From contig NZ_JACHMZ010000001.1 in the NCBI RefSeq assembly GCF_014205165.1, forward strand, positions 2,750,501 to 2,814,500: a stretch of DNA of 64,000 nucleotides. The letters run 5' to 3'. Positions 11,219 through 19,820 of the stretch are shown one piece after another; position 1 is the stretch's first letter, and each line of letters opens with the position of its first letter. The notes beneath the pieces are model-generated. The model did no database searches. It had not been told where the DNA came from and worked only from the letters and a program-made list of their open reading frames with translations. Made by a program: the position numbers and the translations under genes. This DNA is from Micromonospora carbonacea. Lineage in GTDB: Bacteria > Actinomycetota > Actinomycetes > Mycobacteriales > Micromonosporaceae.

Positions 11219-12380
11219 CGAGCCGATCGGTCGTCGGGTTGCCCGCTGGCGGGCGCGGCGGCGGCTGACCCAGCAGATGCTCGCCGACCGGCTCGGCCGG
11301 TCGAAGAGCTGGGTGGACAAGGTCGAGCGGGGCGTGCGCGCGCTGGACCGGTATGCGGTGATCCAGGAGGTCGCCGAGGTGCTGCGGGTCGACCCGCTGG
11401 TGCTGCTCGGCGAGCGCCGCCCGCTGCCGTCGACCGGGGCCGGCCGGCTGGACGGGGTCGACGGGATCCGGGCGGCCCTCGCCCGCTACGACGTGCCGCA
11501 CCCGACGGGGTCCGTGGCGGAGACGGGTCGGCACGTGGGGCACGCCTGGCTGACGTTCCAGCACGCGCGGTATGACCAGGTGATTCGCCTGCTGCCGAGG
11601 CTGCTGCACGCCGCACAGGGTGTGCGGGCGGCGGAGCCGGAGCTGCTGGTGCAGGCGTACCGGATCGCGTCGTCGGTGCTGGTGAAGCTCGGCGAGGCCG
11701 ACCTCGGCTGGCTGGCCGCCGACCGGGCGGTGGCCGCGGCCGGCGGCGACCGCGTGCTGGCCGGGGCGGCGACCATCTCGGCAGCCCAGGCGCTGCGCGC
11801 GCTCGGCTACGACCGGCTGGCGCTGGTGGCGGCGCTGGCCGCCGCGCACCGCATCGCGCCCGCGCCTCCGCCCGGGCCGGAGACGTCACCGGAGGGGCCG
11901 GCGGTGCACGGGACGCTGCTGCTCCAGGCCGCGCTCGCCGCCGCCGGCTGCGGCGACGCGCACCGCGCCGGGGAGCTGACCGCCCGGGCCGCCGAGGTCG
12001 CCGCCCGGGTCGCCGCCGATGACCCGCACCGCACCGGCTTCGGGCCGGTCGTCGTCGAACTGGCCGAGGTGGTGGCGGCGGTCGAGCTGGGCGAGGCCCG
12101 GGCGGCCGTGGTCCGGCACGAGCAGGTGGTACGGCGGGACGCGTGGCGGCTGCTGCCCGCCGAGCACCGCGCGGCGTACCTGGTGGACGCCGCGCGGGCG
12201 TACCTCCAGGTTGGCGACCCGGGTGGGGCCGGGCGGGCGCTGGTTGACGCGGACGGCGTCGCGCCGGCCGAGGTCCGGTGCCGGCCGGTGGCGCGTACGG
12301 TGCTCGCCGAGGTGGCGTCGGCGCGCCCGGCGCCGGCCGGCGTGGCGCGGCTGGCGACGCTGGTCGGCCTGTCCCGGTGA
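11205..12380 (+). CDS. XRE-family regulator with TPR-like C-terminus
   Basis: The N-terminal helix-turn-helix (about residues 8-65) reads IGRRVARWRARRRLTQQMLA, then DRLGRSKSWVDKVERGVRAL. The remaining 320 residues are Ala/Leu-rich helical repeats (LTFQHARYDQVIRLLPRL; VQAYRIASSVLVKLGEADLG; LLQAALAAAGCGDAHRAGEL) of TPR type. This architecture is common in Streptomyces and Micromonospora, where such proteins are numerous and mostly uncharacterised. GTG was chosen because it overlaps the preceding small ORF and opens directly into the HTH. The DNA target and the ligand of the repeats are unknown. Confidence 0.85.
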   Translation: MTSGDEPIGRRVARWRARRRLTQQMLADRLGRSKSWVDKVERGVRALDRYAVIQEVAEVLRVDPLVLLGERRPLPSTGAGRLDGVDGIRAALARYDVPHPTGSVAETGRHVGHAWLTFQHARYDQVIRLLPRLLHAAQGVRAAEPELLVQAYRIASSVLVKLGEADLGWLAADRAVAAAGGDRVLAGAATISAAQALRALGYDRLALVAALAAAHRIAPAPPPGPETSPEGPAVHGTLLLQAALAAAGCGDAHRAGELTARAAEVAARVAADDPHRTGFGPVVVELAEVVAAVELGEARAAVVRHEQVVRRDAWRLLPAEHRAAYLVDAARAYLQVGDPGGAGRALVDADGVAPAEVRCRPVARTVLAEVASARPAPAGVARLATLVGLSR

Positions 12381-12403
12381 CCGCCGAAGCCCGGTGGCCT
12401 CCG

Positions 12404-12430
12404 CTCTTTCCCTGATCGAGCACGATCTTC
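12404..12430. repeat. Solo arm of the GATCGAGCACGATCTTC palindrome family
   Basis: This 27-nt segment matches 45806-45832 at 25 of 27 positions, with the core GATCGAGCACGATCTTC identical. At 45765-45831 the same sequence is one arm of a large hairpin, whereas here only a single arm is present. The core is itself partly palindromic (GATCGAGCACGATC). It sits in the 220-bp gap between the XRE gene and the pentapeptide gene. Confidence 0.55.
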
Positions 12431-12601
12431 GCCCGACATCGACTCTCGACCCGGCCGTGTGCCGACGGGCGGGGCGCAGGTCCCGATTCCCCGGTGCCCC
12501 CGCCGGTGTCGGCCGTTGCGGCTATCCTGCGCCGGCGCGTCGGGGCCGGCCCAGCGGCGGGGCCGGTGTGCGTGGCGGCCACCGGGCGCGGAGGGGGTCA
12601 C

Positions 12602-14266
12602 GTGGTGGACGATGCGACGGCTGCCGAGGAGTGCCGGGCGGCCGGCCGGCAGGTCCTGGCGGCGGCGGGCGCGCAGCGGGAGACCGCCCTGCGGCGGCTG
12701 GCGCACCTCGGCGCGGCCCACCCCGCCCTGCGGCAGGACGCCGCAGACGCCGTGTGCGGATACCTGCGTACGCCGGCTGACGGTCCTGCGGGCCTTGAGG
12801 CCGGCGGGCGGCGGGCGGCGGTCCGGGTCCTTGCCGGACTGCTCCGGCCCGACGCGGGCGTGCCGGCGGTCGGCGTCGACCTGGCCGGGGCGACCCTCGT
12901 CGACGCCGACTTCGGCGGCTGCGAGCTGGCCGGGGCCCGGTTCGACGACGCCCGGTTCATCGGGGCGACCTCGTTCGACGGGGCCCGGTTCGCCGGCGAG
13001 GCGATCTTCGCCCGCGCGCTCTTCCACGACGGGGCCCGCTTCGACGGGGCCCGCTTCGCCGCCGACGCCGTGTTCGGGCGGGTCCGGTTCCGGGGGCCGG
13101 CCAGCTTCGCGGGCGCTGACTTCGGCGGGATGGCCTGGTTCGGGCGGGGCGAGGAGGAGCTCTGGGAGGACGACCCGGCCTGGGACACCATCGAGGAGGT
13201 CCGGCCCGCCGAGTGGGACGAGCCGAACGAGGACGACCCCGGCTGGCCCGTCGCGGTGCTGATGGGCGACTACCAGGAGTGGACCGAAGGCGGCGACGGG
13301 GCCCGCTTCGTCGGCCCGGTGTCGTTCCGTCGGGCCCGCTTCGCCGGCCCGGCCTGGTTCTACCACGCGCGCTTCGGCGCGGAGGCGACCTTCGGCGGGG
13401 CGTGGTTCGGCGGGCCGGTGCACCTGGACCAGCCGGCCGTGGACCTCACCGCAGCCCGGTGGGCCGGCTCGGCCGACGACGAGCCGGTGTGCTGGCCCCT
13501 CGGCTGGACGCCGGGCCCCGCCCCAGACGGCGCGAACGGGCTGGTCAGGGCGGAGGAACTGGCCGCCGCGTCGGCCGCTCCGGAGGGTTCGGCCGCCCCG
13601 GGCGGCGCGGTGCTCGTGCCCGACGGCTCCGTCGCGCCGTACGCCCGCCAGCTCGCCGACCCCGATCCCGACGTGCGGCGGGTCGGTCTGCGCGTCCTCG
13701 GCGAGTTGGGCGATGCGCGACCGGAGCTGCGCCAACGGGTCGTGGACGCCGTCTGCGGCTACCTGCGTGCCCCGCTGCCGTTCCCCGTGGCCGGCGACCT
13801 GACCGCCGCGCAGGCCGGCGAGGTGGAGCTGCGCCGCGCCGCCCAGCGACTCCTCGCCGCCCGCCTGCGCCCCGGACCGGGTGGGCTGGGCGAGCGGGGC
13901 GGGCCGAACGAACCGGGTGGGCTGGGCGAACCGGGCGAACCGGGCGGGTCGGCTTCGGGGGCGGTGCACTGGGCGGGCATGAGCCTGTCGCTGTGCGGCG
14001 CGACCCTGGTCGACCTCGACCTCAGCGGCTGCGTGGTGGACCACGCCGACTTCACGGCCGCCCAGTTCCACGGGGTCACCCGCTTCGACGGGGCCACGTT
14101 CCAGGGCGCGGCGTTCCGCCTCGGCGGCCCGGAGGGGCGCGCCTCCTTCCACGGCGCGGCCACGTTCGCGGGCGCGCGCCTCGACAGGTTCCGCGCCCCG
14201 GCGGAGATCCTCGCCGGGGTGGCCTTCCACACCCCCCACGACCTCCCCACCCCCACCCCGTCCTGA
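12602..14266 (+). CDS. Pentapeptide-repeat protein with duplicated HEAT-like/pentapeptide halves
   Basis: 554 residues built from two similar halves. Each half starts with a helical unit ending in the same phrase (DAADAVCGYLRTP; RVVDAVCGYLRAP), followed by pentapeptide repeats A(D/N)LXX. The first half has VDLAGATLVDADFGGCELAG and ARFDGARFAADAVFGRVRF; the second has MSLSLCGATLVDLDLSGCVV. Pentapeptide repeats fold into right-handed beta-helices that mediate protein contacts or mimic DNA. The GTG start is supported by GGAGGGGG 7 nt upstream. Between the halves lies an acidic stretch (EEELWEDDPAWDTIEEV). There is no membrane segment. Cellular role unknown. Confidence 0.8.
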   Translation: MVDDATAAEECRAAGRQVLAAAGAQRETALRRLAHLGAAHPALRQDAADAVCGYLRTPADGPAGLEAGGRRAAVRVLAGLLRPDAGVPAVGVDLAGATLVDADFGGCELAGARFDDARFIGATSFDGARFAGEAIFARALFHDGARFDGARFAADAVFGRVRFRGPASFAGADFGGMAWFGRGEEELWEDDPAWDTIEEVRPAEWDEPNEDDPGWPVAVLMGDYQEWTEGGDGARFVGPVSFRRARFAGPAWFYHARFGAEATFGGAWFGGPVHLDQPAVDLTAARWAGSADDEPVCWPLGWTPGPAPDGANGLVRAEELAAASAAPEGSAAPGGAVLVPDGSVAPYARQLADPDPDVRRVGLRVLGELGDARPELRQRVVDAVCGYLRAPLPFPVAGDLTAAQAGEVELRRAAQRLLAARLRPGPGGLGERGGPNEPGGLGEPGEPGGSASGAVHWAGMSLSLCGATLVDLDLSGCVVDHADFTAAQFHGVTRFDGATFQGAAFRLGGPEGRASFHGAATFAGARLDRFRAPAEILAGVAFHTPHDLPTPTPS

Positions 14267-14306
14267 CCCCCGCGCCCCGCCCGCGCCCCGCCCGCACCCC
14301 CGTCCT

Positions 14307-14381
14307 CCGCGATCTTGCACTTGCGGCCCCCGCATAACGGCTATAACGGGCGAAACGGGGGCCACAAGTGCAAGATCGCGG
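14307..14381. terminator. Large CGATCTTGCACTTG palindrome
   Basis: Two 26-nt arms (14307-14332 and 14356-14381) pair at all but one position around a 23-nt loop. The stem reads GCGATCTTGCACTTG plus a GGCCCCCG block. It lies 40 nt after the pentapeptide gene and can terminate it. It shares the GATCTTG(C/G) theme with the elements at 45765-45831 and 45890-45935. Confidence 0.75.
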
Positions 14382-14443
14382 GGGTTGGCCGGGGCTGGCC
14401 GGGGCGGGCCGGGGGGCGGGGACGGGGTGGGTATCTTCTCGGT

Positions 14444-15007
14444 GTGACGGGTGATCGGGGCGAGGGGCTGTTGCTGGGGCGGATCGCCGGCGAGGCGTGG
14501 ATCGTCGACCTGCTGCGCCGGTTCGACTTCGACCTGGACCGGGCGGCCGACGGGCCGCCGGAGGCGGTGCACCTGCCCGGCGGCGAGCCCCTGGAGATGA
14601 TCGCCGGCGACGCCTCGGGTGGGGCGTTCATGCTGGTGGGCGACGGAGTCACCCGGCCCGTGCTGTACGTCGGCTCGGAGGGGGAGGGCGGGCTGATCGC
14701 GACCGACCTGCGCGCCGCCCTCGCCCTCGTCGTCGGGCTCTCCAGCATCCACGACGCGACGAGCGTCCCGTACGGTGACGACGGCGGCGCGCGGCTGCGG
14801 GAGTGGCTGGCCCGCACCGACGAGGAGATCCGCGAGGACTGGCCGGAGCTGGACGCGGAACGGGCGCGGCTGCGGCAGGCGCTCGACCTGCCGGAGGCCG
14901 ACGGGCTGCTGGAGGCGCTGCACCGCCTGGCGGCCGACGAGGACTACCGCCCGGTCAGCGGCGCCGGCGACCGGTACGAACCGATGGTCGACGTGCCCGG
15001 GGCGTAG
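14444..15007 (+). CDS. Hypothetical acidic protein, 187 aa
   Basis: Not recognised with confidence. The product is acidic and helical, with a central beta segment (GGAFMLVGDGVTRPVLYVGS, then EGEGGLIATDLRAALALVVG), a pattern also seen in small SMI1/KNR4-like and related immunity-type proteins. GTG at 14444 was chosen because similarity to ordinary coding sequence begins there; upstream translation is low-complexity Gly/Arg. A GGGTAT lies 10 nt before the start, which would be compatible with a leaderless transcript, but no -35 box is visible. The neighbour at 15107 is convergent. Confidence 0.6.
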   Translation: MTGDRGEGLLLGRIAGEAWIVDLLRRFDFDLDRAADGPPEAVHLPGGEPLEMIAGDASGGAFMLVGDGVTRPVLYVGSEGEGGLIATDLRAALALVVGLSSIHDATSVPYGDDGGARLREWLARTDEEIREDWPELDAERARLRQALDLPEADGLLEALHRLAADEDYRPVSGAGDRYEPMVDVPGA

Positions 15008-15106
15008 CCGCCGGAGGCACCGCCCCTTCGAATCGCCCGCGCCGTCAGGCCGCCGAAGCGCCGACCGACGCCGGCCAGCCCGTCGCCACCGGGGAGGGCC
15101 GACCCG

Positions 15107-15529
15107 TCAGGTCATCCCGTAGCCGAGTTCCTCGGCGGCCACCGACCAGAAGCGGTTCTCGTGGTCCACCGACGCCGGGTCGAGCTGCCGGAACCGGTCG
15201 GTGAGCCGCTCGCCGACCGCCTCGAGGTCGTCGTCGGCGTCGTCGGGCAGCGCGTGGGCCTCCGCACGGGCGGCCAGGTACGCCTCCGCGCAGGCGACGA
15301 GCGCGGCGAGGGTGGAGTTCACCGGCTCGGATCCGTCGTCGTCGACGAGGGAGACGGCACCCGTGGCCGGGTCGACGACGAGGCGGGACAGCCCCTCGTC
15401 CTCGGCGAGGACGACCCCGGTCGAGTCGGCGCGGGCGGCCGGGAGCCAGTCCCCGGGGTAGGGAAGCTGCTCCCCGAGGGACCGCAGCCGGGCGAGGGCG
15501 ACGTCGATCGCCGCGTCGGTGTTCGGCAC
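15107..15529 (-). CDS. SUKH-4-like protein, 140 aa
   Basis: The order of motifs, LVVDPATGAVSLVD, then VNSTLAALVACAEAYLAA, then RFRQLDPASVDHENRFWSVA and a terminal EELGYGM, resembles SUKH-4 (SMI1/KNR4 superfamily) proteins of actinobacteria. Members of this superfamily often act as immunity proteins to polymorphic toxins, but many are free-standing and of unknown role. No toxin gene is visible next to it. The ATG is the only good start. Upstream lies a 33-bp tandem repeat array. Confidence 0.6.
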   Translation of the reverse strand: MPNTDAAIDVALARLRSLGEQLPYPGDWLPAARADSTGVVLAEDEGLSRLVVDPATGAVSLVDDDGSEPVNSTLAALVACAEAYLAARAEAHALPDDADDDLEAVGERLTDRFRQLDPASVDHENRFWSVAAEELGYGMT

Positions 15530-15553
15530 CGCCCCACCCTAGCCCCGGCCGTC

Positions 15554-15849
15554 GGGCCCGCCGGGCGGGGCTCTGGGCCTGGTCCCGGGCCCGCCGGGCG
15601 GGGCTCTGGGCCTGGTCCCGGGCCCGCCGGGCGGGGCTCTGGGCCTGGTCCCGGGCCCGCCGGGCGGGGCTCTGGGCCTGGTCCCGGGCCCGCCGGGCGG
15701 GGCTCTGGGCCTGGTCCCGGGCCCGCCGGGCGGGGCTCTGGGCCTGGTCCCGGGCCCGCCGGGCGGGGCTCTGGGCCTGGTCCCGGGCCCGCCGGGCGGG
15801 GCTCTGGGCCTGGTCCCGGGCCCGCCAGGCGGGGCTCCGGGCCCGGGCC
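15554..15849. repeat. 33-bp tandem repeat, eight exact copies plus a degenerate ninth
   Basis: The unit starts GGGCCCGCCGGGCGGGGCTC and ends with TGGGCCTGGTCCC. Copies begin at 15554, 15587, 15620, 15653, 15686, 15719, 15752 and 15785 and are identical; the ninth (15818-15849) carries substitutions. Each unit holds short palindromes (GGGCCC, GCCCGCCGGGC) and can form hairpins. The array fills the spacer between the SUKH-like gene and the GCS2 gene. There are no spacers, so it is not a CRISPR array. Confidence 0.9.
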
Positions 15850-15856
15850 CGGCCGG

Positions 15857-17335
15857 TCAGGGGATCGGCCACTCGTGGACGGGGCGGTTGCTGTGCATCA
15901 GCTCCACGTAGTGGCGGACGACCTCGCGCAGCGCCTCGGGCCGGTCCAGGTGGTCGGCGGACTCCAGCCGGTGCAGGGTCTCCACCTGCCAGGTCGCGCC
16001 GTTGCGCCCGGTGAGGCAGCGCTGCTCGATGATCCCGAGCAGCCGGTCCCGCTCGGCCGGGTCGAGCCCCCACCGGTCGAGGCCGTGGTGGGCCAGTGGC
16101 AGCAGCCGGCGCAGCACCAGCTCGGTGACCGGCAGGTAGCCGAGGCCGGGCCAGAAGACCTGGGCGTCGATGCCGTGCCGGGCGCAGGCGTTGAAGTTTT
16201 CCTCGGCGGCGCTGAAGGACATCTGCGACCACAGTGGCCGGTCCGACTCGGCGAGGGCCCGGACCAGCCCGAAGTAGAACGCGCCGTTGGCGACGGTGTC
16301 GAGCACGGTGGGGCCGGCGGGCAGCACCCGGTTCTCCACCCGCAGGTGGGGCCGGCCCTTGTGGACGTCGTACACCGGCCGGTTCCAGCGGTAGACGGTG
16401 CCGTTGTGCAGCCGCAGCTCGGCGAGCTTCGGCACGTCGCCCCGGGCCAGGGCCTCGGCCGGGTCCTCCGGGTCGCACACCGGCAGGAGGGCGGGGAAGT
16501 AGCGCACGTTCTCCTCGAACAGGTCGAACACGCTGGTGATCCAGCGTTCGCCGAACCACACCCGTGGGCGTACCCCCTGGGCCTTGATCTCTTCCGCCCG
16601 GGTGTCGGTGGCCTGCTGGAACAGCGGGATGCGGGTCTCGCGCCACAGTTCCCGGCCGAACAGCAGCGGCGAGTTCGCGCCGAGGGCCACCTGGATGCCG
16701 GCGACGGCCTGGGCGGCGTTCCAGTGGTCGGCGAACTGCGTGGGGCTGACCTGGAGGTGGAACTGGGTGCTGGTGCAGGCCGCCTCCGGGGTGATGGTGT
16801 CGGCGGTGACCGCGAGCCGCTCCACCCCGCTGATGGAGATCCGCAGGTCCTCGCCGCGCGCGGCGAAGATCTGCTCGTTGAGCAGCTTGTAGCGCGGGTT
16901 GGCCGACAGCGTCTCGGCGGTCAGGTGCTCCGGGCGCAGCGTCGGCAGGATGCCGATCATGACCATGTGCGCGCCGACGTCCCGGGCCTTGGTCTCGGCG
17001 GCGTTGAGGCTGGCCCGCACGTGTTCCTCGAACGCGGCGGTGCCCGTGCCGGCCAGCCGGCGCGGCGCGACGTTGATCTCCACGTTGAACTGACCCAGCT
17101 CGGTCTGGAAGCTCGGGTCGGCGATCGCGGCGAGCACGTCGGCGTTGCGCATCGCCGGCAGGGACCCGTCGTCGACCAGGTTCAGCTCGATCTCCAGGCC
17201 GGTCATCGGCCGTTCCACGTCGAAGCGGGACTCCCGGAGCATCTCGGCGAAGACGTCCAGGCACCGGTGCACCTTCTCCCGATAGCGCGCCCGGTCCTCC
17301 CGACTGAAGGTGCGCGCCGCGACTTCCTCGCCCAT
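15857..17335 (-). CDS. GCS2-family glutamate-cysteine ligase
   Basis: Carboxylate-amine ligase expected to join glutamate and cysteine (or a related amine) with ATP. The 492-residue protein is a typical actinobacterial GCS2 member: MTGLEIELNLVDDGS and FQTELGQFNVEINVAPR contain the acidic metal/glutamate-binding residues, and TSTQFHLQVSP, GANSPLLFGRELWRETR and WITSVFDLFEENVRY follow in the usual order. Actinobacteria make mycothiol, so the gamma-glutamyl product may instead feed ergothioneine or be a minor thiol; no egt genes are next to it. The ATG at 17335 was chosen because conservation starts at MGEEV. It is divergent from the DUF3817 gene. Confidence 0.85.
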   Translation of the reverse strand: MGEEVAARTFSREDRARYREKVHRCLDVFAEMLRESRFDVERPMTGLEIELNLVDDGSLPAMRNADVLAAIADPSFQTELGQFNVEINVAPRRLAGTGTAAFEEHVRASLNAAETKARDVGAHMVMIGILPTLRPEHLTAETLSANPRYKLLNEQIFAARGEDLRISISGVERLAVTADTITPEAACTSTQFHLQVSPTQFADHWNAAQAVAGIQVALGANSPLLFGRELWRETRIPLFQQATDTRAEEIKAQGVRPRVWFGERWITSVFDLFEENVRYFPALLPVCDPEDPAEALARGDVPKLAELRLHNGTVYRWNRPVYDVHKGRPHLRVENRVLPAGPTVLDTVANGAFYFGLVRALAESDRPLWSQMSFSAAEENFNACARHGIDAQVFWPGLGYLPVTELVLRRLLPLAHHGLDRWGLDPAERDRLLGIIEQRCLTGRNGATWQVETLHRLESADHLDRPEALREVVRHYVELMHSNRPVHEWPIP

Positions 17336-17515
17336 GGTCACCGCCCTGTCACCGTTGGTTCCCCCAACCTCGCACGCGGCGGCGGCCCGGGGAAGACCCG
17401 AAGGTCCCTCTACGTACCCACCTGTGGCCCGCGTGATCCCCGTCGCCTCCGCCTCCCGGTCGGCCGGGCCGTCGGGCGGGCTGGTTAGCATGGCCGGCAA
17501 CCGGTGGGGGAGACG

Positions 17516-17854
17516 ATGCGCGAGAAGATCACGAAGCTGTTCGTCGCGGCGGCGGTCGCCGAGGCGTGCTCCTGGCTGGCCCTGCTGGTCGGCATGGCCG
17601 TCAAGTACGGCCCGCCGGGCAACGAGATCGGCGTGAAGATCTTCGGCCCGATCCACGGCGGCCTGTTCGTCGCGTACGGCGTGCTGGTGCTGGCCGTCGC
17701 GCGGCTGCACCGGTGGCGGGCGTGGCCGACCCTCGTGGCGCTGGCCTGTTCGGTGCCGCCGTTCGCCACCCTGGTCTTCGAGCGCTGGGCGGCCCGCCGG
17801 GGCATGCTGCGCACCGCGCCGGCCCCGGAGCGCCCCCGTACCCCGGTCGGCTGA
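17516..17854 (+). CDS. DUF3817 small membrane protein
   Basis: 112-residue integral membrane protein with three hydrophobic segments: LFVAAAVAEACSWLALLVGM (about 8-27), IFGPIHGGLFVAYGVLVLAV (about 43-62) and a third near VALACSVPPFATLVF. The motif EACSWLALLVGM..KY and GPIHGGLFVAY are the signature of DUF3817, which has no known function. The ATG at 17516 follows GTGGGGGAG; an in-frame GTG at 17504 is possible. A short 3' duplication follows at 17861-17948. Confidence 0.8.
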   Translation: MREKITKLFVAAAVAEACSWLALLVGMAVKYGPPGNEIGVKIFGPIHGGLFVAYGVLVLAVARLHRWRAWPTLVALACSVPPFATLVFERWAARRGMLRTAPAPERPRTPVG

Positions 17855-17860
17855 CCGCCC

Positions 17861-17948
17861 GGCGCGCTTCCCGTCGGGCGGCGCGGGGCTCAGGCGAGCA
17901 GGACCGGCGCGCCTCCCGTTGGCGGCGCACGCTCAGGTGAGCAGGATC
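17861..17948. repeat. Tandem duplication (45/43 bp) at the 3' end of a gene
   Basis: Segment 17861-17905 and segment 17906-17948 share the order GGCGCGC-TCCCGT-GGCGGCGC-CTCAGG-GAGCAGGA, with a few substitutions and one 2-nt gap. The right copy carries the last codons and stop of the leftward membrane protein gene, so the left copy is a duplicated 3' end. Confidence 0.6.
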
Positions 17949-18469
17949 GCCGCGCCGATCACGAGGACCAGCAGCGCCCCCAGGACGGCCTGGAGCAGCA
18001 GCGGCGGCCCGAGGTGGCTCCACAGGGTGGCGTGGCGGGGGCGCAGGAGCTGCCCGGTGGTGAGGTTGACGATCTGCTCGACGCGCGGCGGCAGGTCGGG
18101 ATCCTGCGGCTTGAGGGTGATCTGCACCCAGTCGGCCGGGTGCAGCGCGCTCTGCGCCAGGTGCCCGTGCAGCTCCACCTCGCACAGCTGGTCGTTGGAG
18201 TCGCGCAGCCGCAGCGGGGTGACCAGGAACTCCGGCCCCTTGCGCAGCTCCTTCCAGGTGCGCCGGGCGCCGCCACCGCCGCTGGACAGCAGCGAACGGA
18301 ACGCCAGCAGCAGCAGCCCCATCACGCTGGCGGCCGTCACCACGGCGACGAGCACGGGCTGGCCGATCTTCAGCTCACGCGGGTAGCCGTCGAGCAACCG
18401 GACGACGCGGCCGGTGACGATCCGCTGCGTCGGGCGGGCGATCCGCCGGTAGTCGAGGTCGCCGTCCAT
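17933..18469 (-). CDS. Two-TM membrane protein of unknown function
   Basis: 178 residues. One membrane segment lies near residues 37-57 (PVLVAVVTAASVMGLLLLAF), and another at the C-terminus (LLLQAVLGALLVLVIGAAIL). Between them is a domain of about 90 residues with a beta-rich pattern (FLVTPLRLRDSNDQLCEVEL; DWVQITLKPQDPDLPPRVEQ) that could be extracellular and OB-like. I do not recognise a named family. ATG at 18469 has GGTGG upstream; GTG codons at 18496 and 18493 would add 9 residues. The 3' end is duplicated downstream. Confidence 0.65.
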   Translation of the reverse strand: MDGDLDYRRIARPTQRIVTGRVVRLLDGYPRELKIGQPVLVAVVTAASVMGLLLLAFRSLLSSGGGGARRTWKELRKGPEFLVTPLRLRDSNDQLCEVELHGHLAQSALHPADWVQITLKPQDPDLPPRVEQIVNLTTGQLLRPRHATLWSHLGPPLLLQAVLGALLVLVIGAAILLT

Positions 18470-18695
18470 TGTCCACCACCGAGAGTCGTTCACCACGGAG
18501 AGTCCGATTCGCTACACCGATCGTATCCGCCGGGGCGGCCGAACGACATGAATGAACGCGAGTCATGTTCGTGGCGGGTCGCGGCGGCGGGAGCCGACGC
18601 CGGACGCCGGCGGGAGCAGCAGGCCAGGCGACCGGGCCAGGTGACAAGGCGACCGGCGCGGGTAAGCGGGGGGCCGAGCCGGAAAGGGGTCGAGC

Positions 18696-19820
18696 ATGCA
18701 GCTGTCCTTCCTGCGTCCGCTCTACGACCGTCCCGGGCCGTGGTGCTCGGTCTACCTGGACGCCTCCCGGGACACCCACGACGCCCGCCCCGCGCTGGAC
18801 CTGCGGTGGCGGGCCATCGAGGGGCGACTGCTGGAGCAGGGCGCCGACGCGCCGACCGTGGACGCCGTCGAACGCGTCGTCCGCGGCCACGACCCGATGC
18901 CGGGCGACTACGGCATCGCCGTCTTCGCCACCCGGGGCCGGGCGGTGCTCACCGAGTACCTGTCCGCCCCGCCGCTGCGGGACCTGGCGACCGTGTCGGA
19001 GCTGCCGCACACCATGCCGTTGCTCGCCCAGCGCGGCGAGCAGGTCGCCTGGGTGCGGGTGCTGGCCGACCGCAGGGGCGCGGACGCCGTGGCCGTCAGC
19101 GCCGGCGGGGTGCCGCGCCGCGCCCACGTCACCGGCCGGGAGGACTTCCCGCTGCGCCGCGTCAACGCGGGCGGCTGGTCGCACTCGCGCTACCAGCGGG
19201 CCGCCGTGGAGGCCTGGCACCACAACGCCGGCGACGCGGCGGCGGCCACCGTGGAGCTGGCCGAGAAGGTCGGCGCGGAGGTGGTGGTGGTCGCCGGCGA
19301 CGTGCGGGCCACCGGCATGATCGCCGCCCAGCTTCCGGAACGCTGGCAGGACGTGCTGGTGCGCACCGACGCCGGGTCGCGGCACGCCGGGGCGGACCCG
19401 GCGCTGATGGACGACGTCACCGTGCAGACCATCGCCGAGGTGGCCGACCAGCGGGTCACCGCCGCGCTGGACCGCTTCGGCGTCCAGGAGGACGTCGGGG
19501 CGGGCCTGGACGCCGTCGTGTCGGCGCTGCGCCGCAACCAGGTCGACACGATGCTGATCGTGGACGACCCGTCGTCGACGGCCCAGCTCTGGGTCGGCCC
19601 CGAGCCGACCGACATCGCCACCGACGCGGGCCAGCTCACCGCCGTCGCGGTGGCCGACCCCCGGCGGGTACGCGCCGACGCGGCCCTGGTGCGGGCGCTC
19701 GTCGGCACCGACGCGGAGCTGACCGTGCTCGCGCCGGACGAGGCGCCCGAGCTGACCGACGGGGTGGGCGCGGTGCTGCGCTACGTCGACGCCGCCACGC
19801 CCGGCCGCTCACATGGCTGA
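18696..19820 (+). CDS. Vms1/baeRF2-type eRF1-fold protein, Rv2629-like
   Basis: 374 residues with the layout of bacterial archaeo-eukaryotic release-factor-like proteins: an N-terminal domain (YDRPGPWCSVYLDASRDTHD; ALDLRWRAIEGRL), a middle domain around RRVNAGGWSHSRYQ and a C-terminal domain ending VDTMLIVDDPSSTAQLWVG. The same organisation occurs in mycobacterial Rv2629, known from dormancy and ribosome-associated studies, and in Vms1-like peptidyl-tRNA hydrolases. The GGWSHSRYQ segment occupies the place of the catalytic GxxQ loop. AAAGGGG lies 7 nt before the ATG. It overlaps the following ThDP enzyme gene by 8 nt. Role in ribosome rescue or hibernation is inference. Confidence 0.75.
   Translation: MQLSFLRPLYDRPGPWCSVYLDASRDTHDARPALDLRWRAIEGRLLEQGADAPTVDAVERVVRGHDPMPGDYGIAVFATRGRAVLTEYLSAPPLRDLATVSELPHTMPLLAQRGEQVAWVRVLADRRGADAVAVSAGGVPRRAHVTGREDFPLRRVNAGGWSHSRYQRAAVEAWHHNAGDAAAATVELAEKVGAEVVVVAGDVRATGMIAAQLPERWQDVLVRTDAGSRHAGADPALMDDVTVQTIAEVADQRVTAALDRFGVQEDVGAGLDAVVSALRRNQVDTMLIVDDPSSTAQLWVGPEPTDIATDAGQLTAVAVADPRRVRADAALVRALVGTDAELTVLAPDEAPELTDGVGAVLRYVDAATPGRSHG

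Noticed and set aside
15554..15849. Possible CRISPR array
   Set aside because: The 33-bp copies are directly contiguous with no variable spacers and no cas gene is in the window.
15045..17264. A long antisense-frame protein with [11 protein letters not shown] repeats
   Set aside because: It is only the translation of the intergenic tandem repeat and an alternative frame of the GCS2 gene; no start or codon bias supports it.
17414..17440. SigF-type promoter before the GCS2 ligase gene (GGGTAC on the minus strand)
   Set aside because: The -10 element is good but no GTT-containing -35 is found at 14-17 nt.
18640..18665. SigF-type promoter before the baeRF gene (GGTGA-N15-GGGTAA)
   Set aside because: The -35 box lacks the T-run and the -10 ends only about 30 nt before the ATG, overlapping the likely leader; too weak to list.
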